From Macrostomum hystrix (taxonomy: Eukaryota; Platyhelminthes; Macrostomidae): a stretch of DNA of 64,000 nt. Of the stretch, positions 38,614 through 49,320 are shown piece after piece; position 1 is the stretch's first letter, and every line of letters begins with the position of its first letter. The translations under genes and the position numbers were made by a program. The notes under the pieces are model-generated. The model ran no database searches. It was not told the DNA's origin and saw only the letters and a program-made list of their open reading frames with translations. The stretch lies in NCBI GenBank assembly GCA_950097015.1, contig CATNEN010000034.1, positions 6,032,501 through 6,096,500 of the forward strand, in the 5' to 3' direction.

Positions 38614-39711
38614 TGCCACAGCAGCCAACCCAAACGGCTGGCGTTGAAACGCGTCAAAAATGTTGGATAGATGCACAATAACTTGAAGCCCAATTCAGCC
38701 GTGAACACAAATTAATTTCAATTTCTTTATAAATAGCTGATCCAGATATGCTTGTTTTAGCAAAAAACCTGATGAAAAACACAGGCAGGAGAAAGCAGAT
38801 AAAGTTGACTGATCAAACTGAAAGGAAATGTATTCAATCATTGTATATCCATATTTTTCTTTGTGCAACCAAAAAACAAAGAACAAAAAAATAGAACTAA
38901 AATCTTAAATGTTACAATCATGTCACATGTTACAATTTGTGATCTTAAAGTGCTTTGGGTCTGAATACTTTTGTATTACCTCATGTTAAAAACTGCTTTT
39001 TGGCACACTTGCAGTAAAGAAATAAAATACAGAAAATAATTTAAGTTCTTTCATTATAGCAATCACTATCTTGTACTCATTTTTATCTGTGTTTGGCATC
39101 AATACAAAAATGTCATGGAAAAGCAATACTCCAATACTTATATTATCTGTTCTTTATATCTTTAATCTTTCAATATTTTGTTACTCCTATTATTATTATT
39201 GTTAATTATTTTTCAAATACATCTATTACCCCTCATGAATGTGGCATTTGGTGGCACAGAGCACTGTGTCCTTCAGGATGAAAATGCACCTCTGCTTGTG
39301 TGTACCTTGCATTGTCCAGCCTGATGTCCAGAAATGAACCCAATTACCCAATAGAACATGTCTGAGATTACGATTTGAAAGGACAATCCTCAACACACAT
39401 CGCCAAGTTGTGCAATGCTCTGTATGCTAATTGGCGACAACTCTCACAAGATCTTCTGTGGCACCTTGTTCTGGAGATGCCTTAATTGTGTGAATGCTCT
39501 GTCGCACACTTTATGTTGCTATACAAATTATTGACAACTAATATAATGGACTATAAATTAAGACTACTGTTGCTATACTGTTGTTTCTTATACTACTATT
39601 CAACCATGTTACATGTTCTTTGGCTTTTTCTTTCTTTGCTTTTGTCTATGATTCTGAAGTAAAGCTTGAAATTCTATTTTTCTTTGATTGTTAGATAGTG
39701 TTAGATAAAAT
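38614..39711. other. Region upstream of SOS, no further gene seen
   Basis: Contains the SOS 5' leader and presumably its promoter (an ATTTATAAAG on the minus strand lies near 38,725-38,735). The rest is AT-rich unique sequence with no supported exon. Confidence 0.4.
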
Positions 39712-40458
39712 AGCATTTTGTGGTGTAGTTGTGACAGTGGGCTTTTAAATTTGACTTTTATTTTTGATCTCACAAAGCAGGCTATTTATGGCCAATTTGA
39801 AAATACACATGTGGGCTTTGAAATTTGACAGAAGGTAGACATTTAGTCATCCAAACACTTGTCTATGGCTAAATCAAATGAACTCAAACAGGCTTGTAAA
39901 GTTTGCTGCCCAAAAAAGAATTAATAATTTTCTGTTATTAAGACATATAAGAGAAAAACCAATCCATGCAAAAACAATACAAGAAAAAAGACACCTCATT
40001 TACAAGCTAAGCATAGAGGTCAGTCAGTAGGATACATTTCTCAAATGCAAGACATCAAGCAAAACTCCATATGCGACATCTGCCATACGTTTTTGGAAAG
40101 GAGATGCACTGCCTAGTGATAGAACAAAGAACCTATAAGATCATCAAACCAAAGAGACTTTCTGCTACCTGCAATGGATGAAAATCCATTGGTCATGTTG
40201 CAACAGCTAAGCATTGCACATTTTGCATAGCTTGGTTCCCAGTAATAATTTTTTTTAATTTACTCAGCAAATTTATGAACAATAGTGAATTATGCAAGCA
40301 TAACCTTTGCCTTAGTTACTAAATATCTGTCTACTGTCCAATTTCAAAGCCAACATGTGTATTTTTAATTGTCCATAGACAACTGGCACTTTAGAGTGCT
40401 AGCAAAAGCTTATTGTCCAATTTAAAAGGCTAATGTCCTAACTACACAGCAAATTTTT
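39712..40458. mobile_element. Foldback/MITE-like element with about 110-bp inverted arms
   Basis: The left arm 39,715-39,835 and right arm 40,338-40,456 are reverse complements with scattered mismatches. TGTAGTT..GGCTTTTAAATTTGAC at 39,722-39,760 matches GTCCAATTTAAAAGGC..AACTACA at 40,412-40,450. AAATACACATGTGGGCTTTG matches CAAAGCCAACATGTGTATTT. No transposase frame lies between the arms, so the element is non-autonomous. Confidence 0.75.
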
Positions 40459-41036
40459 AATGCAGTAATTACTAATATTAAGGTTATTAGTTGGCATTTA
40501 AAAAAGTTTAAAAAACGAATCTAGAAAAATATCACAAAATGAGCTCACATGTTAATTATGATCATTAACTTCTAATAAAAAAATACAATAAGCTAATAAA
40601 GAACCAGTTTCTCCTCAATAGTAGCCCATAATTTACTTGCATACCTCAATCCTACAATACAAAGAAACAAAATTTCTAGCATAAACTATATGCAAAATGG
40701 TCCCAACTACAGTGTGCCAGAGCAAGTGGGTCATGACCTTCAAAAGCATCTACTCTATAGATTTTCTACAACATAAACACAAGGTGAAACAAAAATATAC
40801 TGTCATCTCAAGTCTCAACACCTGTCATTAGTATAAAATCTTTTTTTTCTTTTTAAATATTCCACCAAAATTTTCATAATAAATATGAAAAAAACTTATC
40901 TTTGAATTTAAATAAAATGACAGAATTGCACTGGCACTAGCACTAGGCCTAGGCTAGGGCCTACTTAGTATTGACTTAGAGGCATATTTCTACATTAAAA
41001 GATAGGTCCCAATCCCAAGTCTAATACACATCATAA
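40459..41036. other. Unique AT-rich spacer
   Basis: Sequence between two inverted-repeat elements. No supported gene. Confidence 0.4.
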
Positions 41037-41876
41037 GGTACCTGGACACTTCGTCATCTTACAACTTTGTCATCCAGATGACGATCTGTCCAATATCTCA
41101 GAGGGTGGATGACGAAGAGACTTAGACTTGTGGACACTTTGTCATAGCCTATAAAACAAAAGTTTTCAAAGTTAGAACAGAACCACCCCTCCTTACCTCG
41201 TGTTGGCACCTATCTTTCAACTCTTGTATTGAAATCAGTTTTGACACCTCTTTTTGACAATTTAGAGTGTGAAGTGTGTTCACACCTCTGCCCCACCACC
41301 CCACCCTCACTTTATTGATGACAAACTTGATTGCTTGTTATTAGTAGATGACGAACTGACCAAACTTTAAAGCATGCCAATTGGTTGGATGACGAAGTGT
41401 CCTACCTTCCAAGACCTTTTAAACTTTCCTCGACTTGGGATTTCACGACTCCAATCCCGACTTCTAATGCAGACGGCAAACTTTTTAATGGTCCCCCCTT
41501 ACAGATTCAAGTCAGGATTCGAGTCAGGAATTCCCGACTCCTAATGCAGATGGCAAACTTTGTAATGGTCCCCCCTTACAGATTCGAGTCAGGAATTCCC
41601 TACTCCTAATGCAGACAGCAAACTTTGTAATGGTCCACCCTTACAGATTCGAGTCGGGATTCGAGGTGGTATACCAGCATATGTAATTCAAGTTTAAGAA
41701 AATAATTCGAGTCGGAAATGGATTTGCAAAATTTGTAATGGTCCCAGGTCCCCCCTTACAGATTCGAGTCGGGATTCGAGTCGGGATTGGAGTCGGGAAA
41801 TCCCGAGTCGCGGAAAGTTTAAAAGGTCCTTCAAAGTGGATGACGAAGTTGTAAGATGACGAAGTGTCTAGGATCC
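41037..41876. mobile_element. 840-bp MITE with about 40-bp terminal inverted repeats
   Basis: The left end GGTACCTGGACACTTCGTCA..TCTTACAACTTTGTCATCCA (41,037-41,076) mirrors the right end 41,837-41,876, with four or five differences over about 40 bp. The GATGACGAAGT word also occurs inside near 41,110 and 41,388. The interior holds three to four tandem copies of a 65-75-bp unit with CCCCCCTTACAGATTCGAGT (41,445-41,810). No transposase is encoded. Target-site duplication is unclear. Confidence 0.8.
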
Positions 41877-43014
41877 CATACATAATAGTTGTACATTGTA
41901 ATTTGTAACAAATTAGCTTAAAAATAAAAACAAACCACACATAGCTGCAATTTTATTCACTTTGCTAGAAGCTTGTGTTGTGTTTTATATTGTTAGCTAG
42001 GTGGCGTGGCTGTAACTCTGTCGAAGTTTTAAATAAATTAGGCCTGACGAAAATTAACAAAAGCCAAATGACAGAACATGACACATACAAGCAGAATTGA
42101 ACTCTTTTTAGAATACCCTGCAGACACAAGCTCAGTAACGATTGAAATAAAGTTGAGGTTTTCATTCGTTTATGTTTTGACGGTAATTCGTTTATGCCGG
42201 TAAAAGTCGTAGTTTACTTGTCAGCATGAAAAATATTTAGTTTCTTTGAAAAAAAACATGCTACAAATTAAAAAATTTAAACAAAAAAACGCAAAACTAA
42301 ATCTTTACTTACCATTTCTATCATCTTAAGCAAGAGCTATAAAGAGAATGTATAAAAAGGTATAAAGGTATTTGTTTTAGTTAAAAAGATTCGCAAAAAG
42401 TATGAAATTTAAAATAATTATGTGGAAATAGTAATTTCACACAAATTACAAATCTACAAGTTGTATAGGACCGTTCTTTCGGTACCAGTTCCAGTTCCAG
42501 TTCTAAAGAAATTGTAAATAAATATATTGCTACCCAAAATCTATTTCTAAATTTCTAATGTATCTAAATATCATGTTCACCTTCCCTTTCCTTGCTCCCT
42601 CTTTTTTAACCACGTGCTTTCATCATCCTCTTTAATTGAGACTGCAGACTTCGGTGCTATATATGATATTTATAGCCTAGTTACTTATTTATCATTTATA
42701 TGAGTTAAGTTTACGTTTTTAATAAAAATATTGAATTTTTCGTACGGAATACTTCGCTTTCATTTTTTCCACTTTTGTGCTAATATAGAGCTGCCTTAAT
42801 ATATATTATACCTTACTTTTCGAACACTTTTCCGAATTCATCCAAATAGACATAAAATAACATAAGCAAAACAGGCTGCTTGCCTTAGCCAGCCTACCTA
42901 CCTAAAAACTTCCAACAACTAGCAACTCAAGAGTAATAGTAGCTAGGGTAATGTATCATCAACCAAACAAGAATATGGATTTTTTTAACTTCGAACCTAA
43001 GCAACAGATTTTCG

Positions 43015-43115
43015 GTAACAGGACAATTCGGTAACATATCAAGGGACAGTTCGGTAACAATTGATTAAACTGGATCGGAAGGGTTTTTTGCGAAATTATT
43101 TTATATTTAGTTCGG
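43015..43115. repeat. Left subterminal repeats of the MULE element
   Basis: Four TTCGGTAA-containing copies (near 43,010, 43,030, 43,050 and 43,110) in one orientation. They are the inverse of the six-copy cluster at 45,588-45,695. Clustered motifs near transposon ends commonly bind transposase, which is inferred here. Confidence 0.75.
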
Positions 43116-43274
43116 TAAAGTTACAAAGTAAAATCAAAAGTAAAATTGCATGTTACATATTTCACATTTGGGCGTCAAATAAAAAATAAAACGTTAAAAC
43201 TAAAAGCTAAAACTGAAACTGAACTGAAACTAAGACTGAAACTGAAACTAAGACTGAAGTCAAAGAAAAACATG

Positions 43275-45098
43275 TTACTTAGCGACAATGTACCGTGCTG
43301 CGGCCCGCAAAATTTGATTTGCCGTTTTCGTCCCAGCCTGATACTCTGCCCAATACTGAAAGATCTTCGCCTCCTTTGACTGATGAGCGCGTCTCTGATA
43401 GCGGCAAAGTCTCTCCTGGGACACCAGCTTCGCCTGGAGAGAGGCCACCCTTGCCTCATTGAAAAGGAGCGCAGCTAGCTTGTAGAAGCCAAGGTTACCG
43501 CTTCGCACCCTCTGATTGAGTCGATTGTGATAACCTTCCAGGCCATTTTTGGTTCGAATGCTGCGGTTGAAAACGCTAACTTCGTCGAGCTGCCAGACAT
43601 GACTGTGGATCCACGTGTTAGCGATGTACTCACAGAGTGCGCTCAGCTGCTCATTTTCTACTGCCTGTTACAACTCCAAGAACTGAGCTTCCATGCGATT
43701 GCCAGGCAGAAAAGGGAGCGCCATTAATTTTTGGCAAAAGGCTCGGACTGTCTCATTGTTGGCATATGCCACTTGTAGGCCCAATGACTGCACTTGCCGC
43801 CAAATGGCTTGGGAGTAGTGGAAGTTGCAACCATGTCGCTTAACTTCCGGAAAAACTGACCTGACAGCTCTCCACATCGCTGCTTCAAAGTCGAGTCTGA
43901 TGCTGATGAGCTGGCAGTCAGGAAGCATGTCTTTCAGAGCCTGTAACACTCGCCGGTAGTCCCGCTTGCTCTTGCCAGACATGAGAATGAATACCAAAGG
44001 TATTTGCTTGATGGACTCGTTCCGGCGTACATAGCCATGGAAGATGTAGAGCTGCAGAAATGGCTCCTTCACAACAAAAAATGTTCCGTCACCATACCAC
44101 TCTTTACATTGTCCCAGCAGCTGTAACTGTACATCGCTTGCAAAGATAAAGTGGCGTCGCCCATTTTCCTCAATGCGGACCTCACTTCGAAGAAAATTGT
44201 CTGGCAGTGCATCCTCGTGAACTTGGAAAAGCAGATCTCGTGGTTCGATGGGGCGCAGTGCAGCTCGCGCTCTATTCCCAGCTTTCGCAAGCAATTCTAG
44301 CTTTGACAACTGCGGCAAGCCTTGTAACTTGTCTTCATTTTCCAGCATGAGTTGTTCGGCGATTTCAGCTGCTGGCTTGAATATCTCCTGTCGAGCTTGA
44401 TCACGCACATCGCGAACAATCTCTCTTCGCATCGATGGTTGTCCGACTGGCTGGCAGGTGTGCTCGCTCCTGCCAGAGGTGTATACACCATTTGCCTCAA
44501 TAGCGGAAGCAGCACATTTAGTGTTCGTGTTTCGGATTGTGCACCTCCAGTATGTTCGGTCACCACGACTGAACTGTCGACTGTAACTGAATCCATCAGA
44601 GCGGACCAGAATGTCCTTCCCCTTCTCAGAAGCACGTGGAATGAGAGTGAAGACAATAGGCACTGCTTGATGTGCTATAACCTGTGGTGGAGCATCTTCA
44701 TCCATAGAGCTCTCTATATTGGCAGGGTGTTGTGGCTGCAGATCTGGTCGTAGGTCATCTTGAGCGAGCTCTATTTCCTCATCAGAAGAGCTCTCCATGG
44801 GGACATCCTGCTGCTGCTGTTGTTGTTGTTGATGATGATGCAGTTGCTGCAGTTCATGTTGATGCTGATGCGGTTGCTGTTGCTGTTGCTGATGCTGAGG
44901 CTGTGGTTGTGGTTGTGGTTGCCGGCAGTTGTTGCATCTCCATTGAAAGCAATCAAGTTGCTGAAGGGCACGGTACTCCAGCTGGCTGATGCCACTGCCA
45001 CAAGTGCGGTGTTGCCAGCAGTGACACTCATCGCATTGTAGACCTTGTTGTAGCCTACGTACGTCATTGAAACAAACGACGCAGGCTGCGTGGTTCAT
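43275..45098 (-). pseudogene. MULE transposase with PHD and FLYWCH fingers, one in-frame stop
   Basis: The ATG at 45,098 opens 476 codons, then TAA at 43,668-43,670, after which the same frame runs 130 more codons to the stop at 43,275-43,277. Residues 6-58 form a C4HC3 PHD-type finger (C6, C9, C22, C25, H30, C33, C55, C58). About 59-97 is Gln/His-rich. About 163-216 is a FLYWCH finger (W184, C186, C195, H213). The MULE core has D337 in GDGTF, D403 in RLDFE and H427 in CNFHY. After the stop comes TKNGLEGYHNRL with the expected third acidic residue, E521. Apart from the stop, no frameshift is visible, so the break looks recent. As read, the 476-aa product lacks the last catalytic Glu. Reading through the stop, or an error in the assembly, are alternatives. 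Confidence 0.88.
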
Positions 45099-45584
45099 GG
45101 TTCAACAATGTTACAATGTTTCTGATTCATGTTGACTGTTGAGGTATTTAATTGTGCTTTGTGACTGTCTACACTGTACTTCCCAACACTGTACTTGCCA
45201 ATGCACATTACGTTCTTGCATTAGTCATATTTTAGCCCCATGTTCACCATGCGGCTGTCCCCACAACCCTATTTTGCTCACCCTCTGCCATCTTGCATAT
45301 AATAAAATTCTTGTATATTGATATCAATGCTATAATAAATCGTATTTCAGCAGCCAACTAGCACACTTAAGGCCCATTCATACAGTCATCAAGTGAGGCC
45401 AAATTTTGTGTGATCACACAATTTGCACTAATTTTTCATCCCTTTGAACAAGCTTTTACCCTACTTGCACACTCTAAATGACGTGTCAGTTTCAGATACA
45501 TCAGTAACATCAGTCAGTTGTGTCCTAGCAACGATAGTAGATACATTGTTAGAACAAACCTAGATTGTTTTTATTGACTTTCAA

Positions 45585-45700
45585 TTGTTACCGAACTGTA
45601 CCCGGTGTGTTACCGAACTGTCTCTTGTATGTTACCGAACTGTCCTTGAGTGTTACCGAACTGTCTGTTACCGAACTGTCTGTTACCGAACTGTCCTGTA
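45585..45700. repeat. Right subterminal repeats of the MULE element
   Basis: Six copies of TGTTACCGAACTGTC with variable 1-8-base spacers, reverse complements of the left cluster. Two further TGTTCGGTT words lie close to the right end at about 46,240 and 46,262. Confidence 0.85.
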
Positions 45701-46288
45701 TTCAGATTTTCTATTTAAGATATGATTATAAATCAAAAGCCAAGTTATAGAAAACATTTATAACTTTCTAAAAAGTATATGCTTTTGCTTTTTTGTCAAA
45801 TAGGAAAAAAGTTTTTCATGTTTTTCATCTAAAACCGAACAATGATTTTCATATATCTTCAAACTGAATGGAGAATTTGATGTTAGGTTTTACAATTTGA
45901 GTGAGTAGTTTAATCTTATTTTAAGGAGTGAACTATCATGAATTATGTCATTTGATAGCATTTTTATGCTCTATATATAACTACATTTATGGTCATTTAA
46001 TTGGAAAGCAACCACATACAATCTTAGTCTAAAGTACATGCTCATAAAATGTTGTTAAAAAGTATGCTTTTGTGATAAAAATTTCTACTGAAATGTCCAT
46101 ATCTTTCCTTCCTTTTAACGCTTCATTGCATGTCATGCCTCAGCTTATAGATAATTTCTTTGACTTTTAAATTAGTTGTTCTGTGAAACACAATAGCTTG
46201 TTTCTGTCTTACATGAGACCAAGGAAGGAGTTAAAATTCTTGTTCGGTTTTGAAGATACACTGTTCGGTTGATGATACATTACCCTAG

Positions 46289-49201
46289 TGCACTAAGACA
46301 GTGAGACAGCCCAGTTACTAGCTAGTGCACTAGCCATAGAAGTATGCCACAGTTTACAGAATTTTTGTCAAAATGTTTGATGATACTCCATAGTTTAAAT
46401 GTGTGTTTAATGTTGCTTTCAATGCCAAAGTGGATGTTGGACAAAGTTTCCTATTCATCTGTGCTCCTCGAAAAAAAGCAAAACTAACTATGTACACTTT
46501 AGTTTTATATTTTCTGCAATTTGTTTATTTTTAGGGTTTAATAAAAAGTTTATTTAACAAAATTTCTTTGGTCTAATTTTCACATCCCTAACTTTTCAAA
46601 TTTTCTCTATTAAAGGTTCAAGTTGCTAAGATCAGAAGCAGGTCTGTGATAAGAACAATTATTGTTGGTGCTACAGAGCATTCAGTGATTCAGCCAGCCA
46701 TGAATACTAAAAAGAACAAATGAAATAATCTTTCTCTTCCAGTCCTTTCTGCCTTGTTTTTTTCCTTTTTGGTTTTCACTATAGGCATATACCTATACTA
46801 TACACTGCAACATTTGGTTTTGGCCATACACTGCCCATGCACTGCAATCATTCAAAAGTGATAAATTGGTTTATAGTGGCCAGGTAAACTTGTGTGCAAC
46901 CCTATTGGAATTTTTGTACAAAGTTCATGGACACATGCCAGAAACTATAAAATTTAGGCTCAAAAGAGTGCACTGCCAGGCTAACAGCTCTTTTGGCCTA
47001 TGTATCCCTATAGGAAAAAACAGCATTGGGGTGCTGTGCCATGCCAGGCCAAGCTATACCACACAATTAGGCACTGCGCCAACCAGAATTTTCAAAAAGT
47101 GCTGGACATGTGTCTTGAAAAGTGGAGTTTTTTCCTAAATAGGTGTGTTCAAGTCTAGTGGTTTCATTCTATTTTAGCTATTTTTAGTTTATGATAAGTT
47201 AATCAAATGTCCTCAAATGTTGAATAACATATAGTATTAGCTTTGCTCTTTGTACCTTTGCTCTGTTTCAGTGCTACAGGCCTAATGCTATTTGTAAGTG
47301 CTTGAAATGCCTTTAACTAGAATGGCTGTGCCCAGCATTCAAACTGGCCAAGCAGTTTAAACCAGCAGTCTAGCTAAACTTGACCACCTGCAAACAATGA
47401 AGCTGAGACCTAGGGGTCAATATGACTAAGCTGCGTGTCAAACAAGGCATGTAGACCATACTTTGGAGAGAGAGTTTGCCTAGTAATGCAAGATGAGACC
47501 AATGTATTTGTAGAATGCCACCCATTTTACATAGACTAACCCTAACCATCTAGCACAATGTGATAGATCTAGCACAAGTTTGACCATAAATTGCACTTGA
47601 AAAGGCTTTTCTCCTGCACAGTGTAGCCTGAGAATTTCAGTCTCACTACTCAGAATATGGCTTTGGGGCCTAGTCCAGTGCATTAATTTTTATTGGTTGC
47701 AGTAGGCGGAAGAAAGCTGGCAAAAAAACTATATACTGGTGTCAGATTGTCAGAAGGCTTGCTTGACTAGTATTCCAGATGATATCTATATTTCATGTGT
47801 TTTCTAGTTAATATATTCTGTTTTATATTATTTAAAGTAGATTCTATTATACCTTTAAAATTCTGACCACAAATTTATACTGAGCCAATATGCTAAAATT
47901 TCAGCTAAAAAGTGGCAACAAGCCATAGCTCTAATTTATCCATAACTAATAGACATTAATTAGTTTGTTAGAAGTGTTAAAAGTTAAATTGACAGCTTCT
48001 GCAATATTCCAGTTTTTCTGTAAAAAAAGTACATGAATACTACCAATTAAGTTGACTGGTTTTAAGCTATGCCCCTATTTCATTATCATTGCTGAAAAAT
48101 GCTGTCTATGTATGTATCAATATTACTTTTAGATATATCTACTATATACTGTGGTAGTGTGGTATTGTGTTTTTAGATGCTTTCAAACTCTCTAAAAACT
48201 ATTTGCAATTGCACCAGATTTTTCTAATTGAATAGTTAAATTTTTTTATTATTTCCTTTTTATACTGGAAGCTATGGATCCATTGTATTTTTTAGGTTTA
48301 TAAACTGCCTCAGTGGGTATAAAGTTTATTTGAAAGTTTGCTAAAGCCTGATTAGAAATAAAAATATACTTGCTAATATATTTAAAGAAAAGTCCCCATG
48401 GGGCTACTGGGAGGCAGGCAGACTGAACTGAATTTGCTGTAGAGGTTATTGTGGCTGCTGTGCTGCTGATGTCAGCTAAGACAGTTGACTTGACTGTCAG
48501 CATCACATTACACTGACCAAATAGGCCCAGCATATTGTTCTGGGTGTCTGGCTTACTATTGAGTATTGAGGCAGAAGGCATTTATGTTTTTAAGTTAAAA
48601 TGTTTTGTGCTGCATTCTCAGTTCAATCATATTTACAACCAACATGGGATAGAAGGGCCTATGGGGGTGCAAAAGGTGGTGGGACAGACTGCCAAACCCC
48701 TGGCTTTCCAAGGCAGCTGGCTAGGTGCAGTAACCCCTTAAGTTTCCAGATTATTGTTCATATAAGTTGTGCTTAGGTATTATAAAAATGTGTGGTAGAA
48801 AAGCAGGTAAAAGTATTAACATTACTACTATTTTTATAGGCTCTATTTCATACACTTCACATCAATGTTGTTTAGGGAATAATTTATAAGTTGCCAATTT
48901 TTTTTCTAATTTAAATTAGTTCTTAGTTTAGTTATACATTTCCATTGGAAATTCCGTTTTTATCATCAGTACTTAATAAACCTGTTTAAAAACGAAAGAG
49001 TAGCACAATTCCATTTTGTACTCGTGCTATCCGCTTTAATCATAGATGTTCCACGGGTTAACTGTTGTTAGGTCTATTTTTAGTTCATGACTTCGTATTG
49101 GTCTATTGGACTGTACTTGTACTCTCTATTTTTCTCTAACACTCCAGTTGCGCCAGCCCCACTCCCCGCCTATCCAGTGCTTGAACGGGAAGTAAAAACT
49201 G
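46289..49201. other. Intergenic region, no gene supported
   Basis: Unique AT-rich sequence of nearly 3 kb between the transposon and the Bcl-2 gene. Open frames of 60-110 codons occur but have no domain, no codon bias and no splice context. The stretch around 46,780-48,740 has repeated words such as GTGCACTGCCA and may be old transposon sequence. Confidence 0.35.
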
Positions 49202-49208
49202 TATAAAA
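49202..49208 (+). promoter_or_regulatory. TATA box of the Bcl-2 family gene
   Basis: TATAAAA lies 119 bp before the ATG at 49,321, placing transcription start near 49,230-49,240 and giving a leader of about 85 bases. GC-rich sequence with CCCACTCCCCGCC lies just upstream. Confidence 0.65.
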
Positions 49209-49320
49209 ACATGGATCGCAAAGCAAGCTAACTGAATAGAATAGTTCCGTCTCTGTACTGCACTGTTCCAGATTATCATTCTTTTCAGACTGCATCATTC
49301 TTTTCTGTAAGCATATTTAC

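Larger units (their letters stand above)
42943..46288. mobile_element. Full-length Mutator-like (Phantom-type) DNA transposon
   Basis: Terminal inverted repeats are CTAGGGTAATGTATCATCAA(CC) at 42,943-42,964 and its exact reverse complement at 46,267-46,288. Similarity continues for about five more bases with one mismatch. Inside lie subterminal arrays of a GGACAGTTCGGTAACA motif and one transposase-like gene on the minus strand. Size is 3,346 bp. PHD/FLYWCH plus MULE transposases are known from animal Mutator-like elements of the Phantom group. Flanks share TA or TAGT, but a 9-bp duplication typical of MULEs is not clear. Confidence 0.85.

Noticed and set aside
38614-38676. SOS start at 38,676
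   Set aside because: The codon there is GTG, not ATG. The frame is open upstream to a TGA without any ATG, so the first ATG at 38,613 was used.
44352-45067. Plus- and minus-strand frames overlapping the transposase gene
   Set aside because: They mirror the Gln/His-rich and FLYWCH parts of the MULE gene in other frames, with no domain of their own.
46866-48741. Open frames of 66-110 codons between the transposon and Bcl-2
   Set aside because: They have no homology that I can recognise, no splice partners, and composition typical of AT-rich non-coding DNA.
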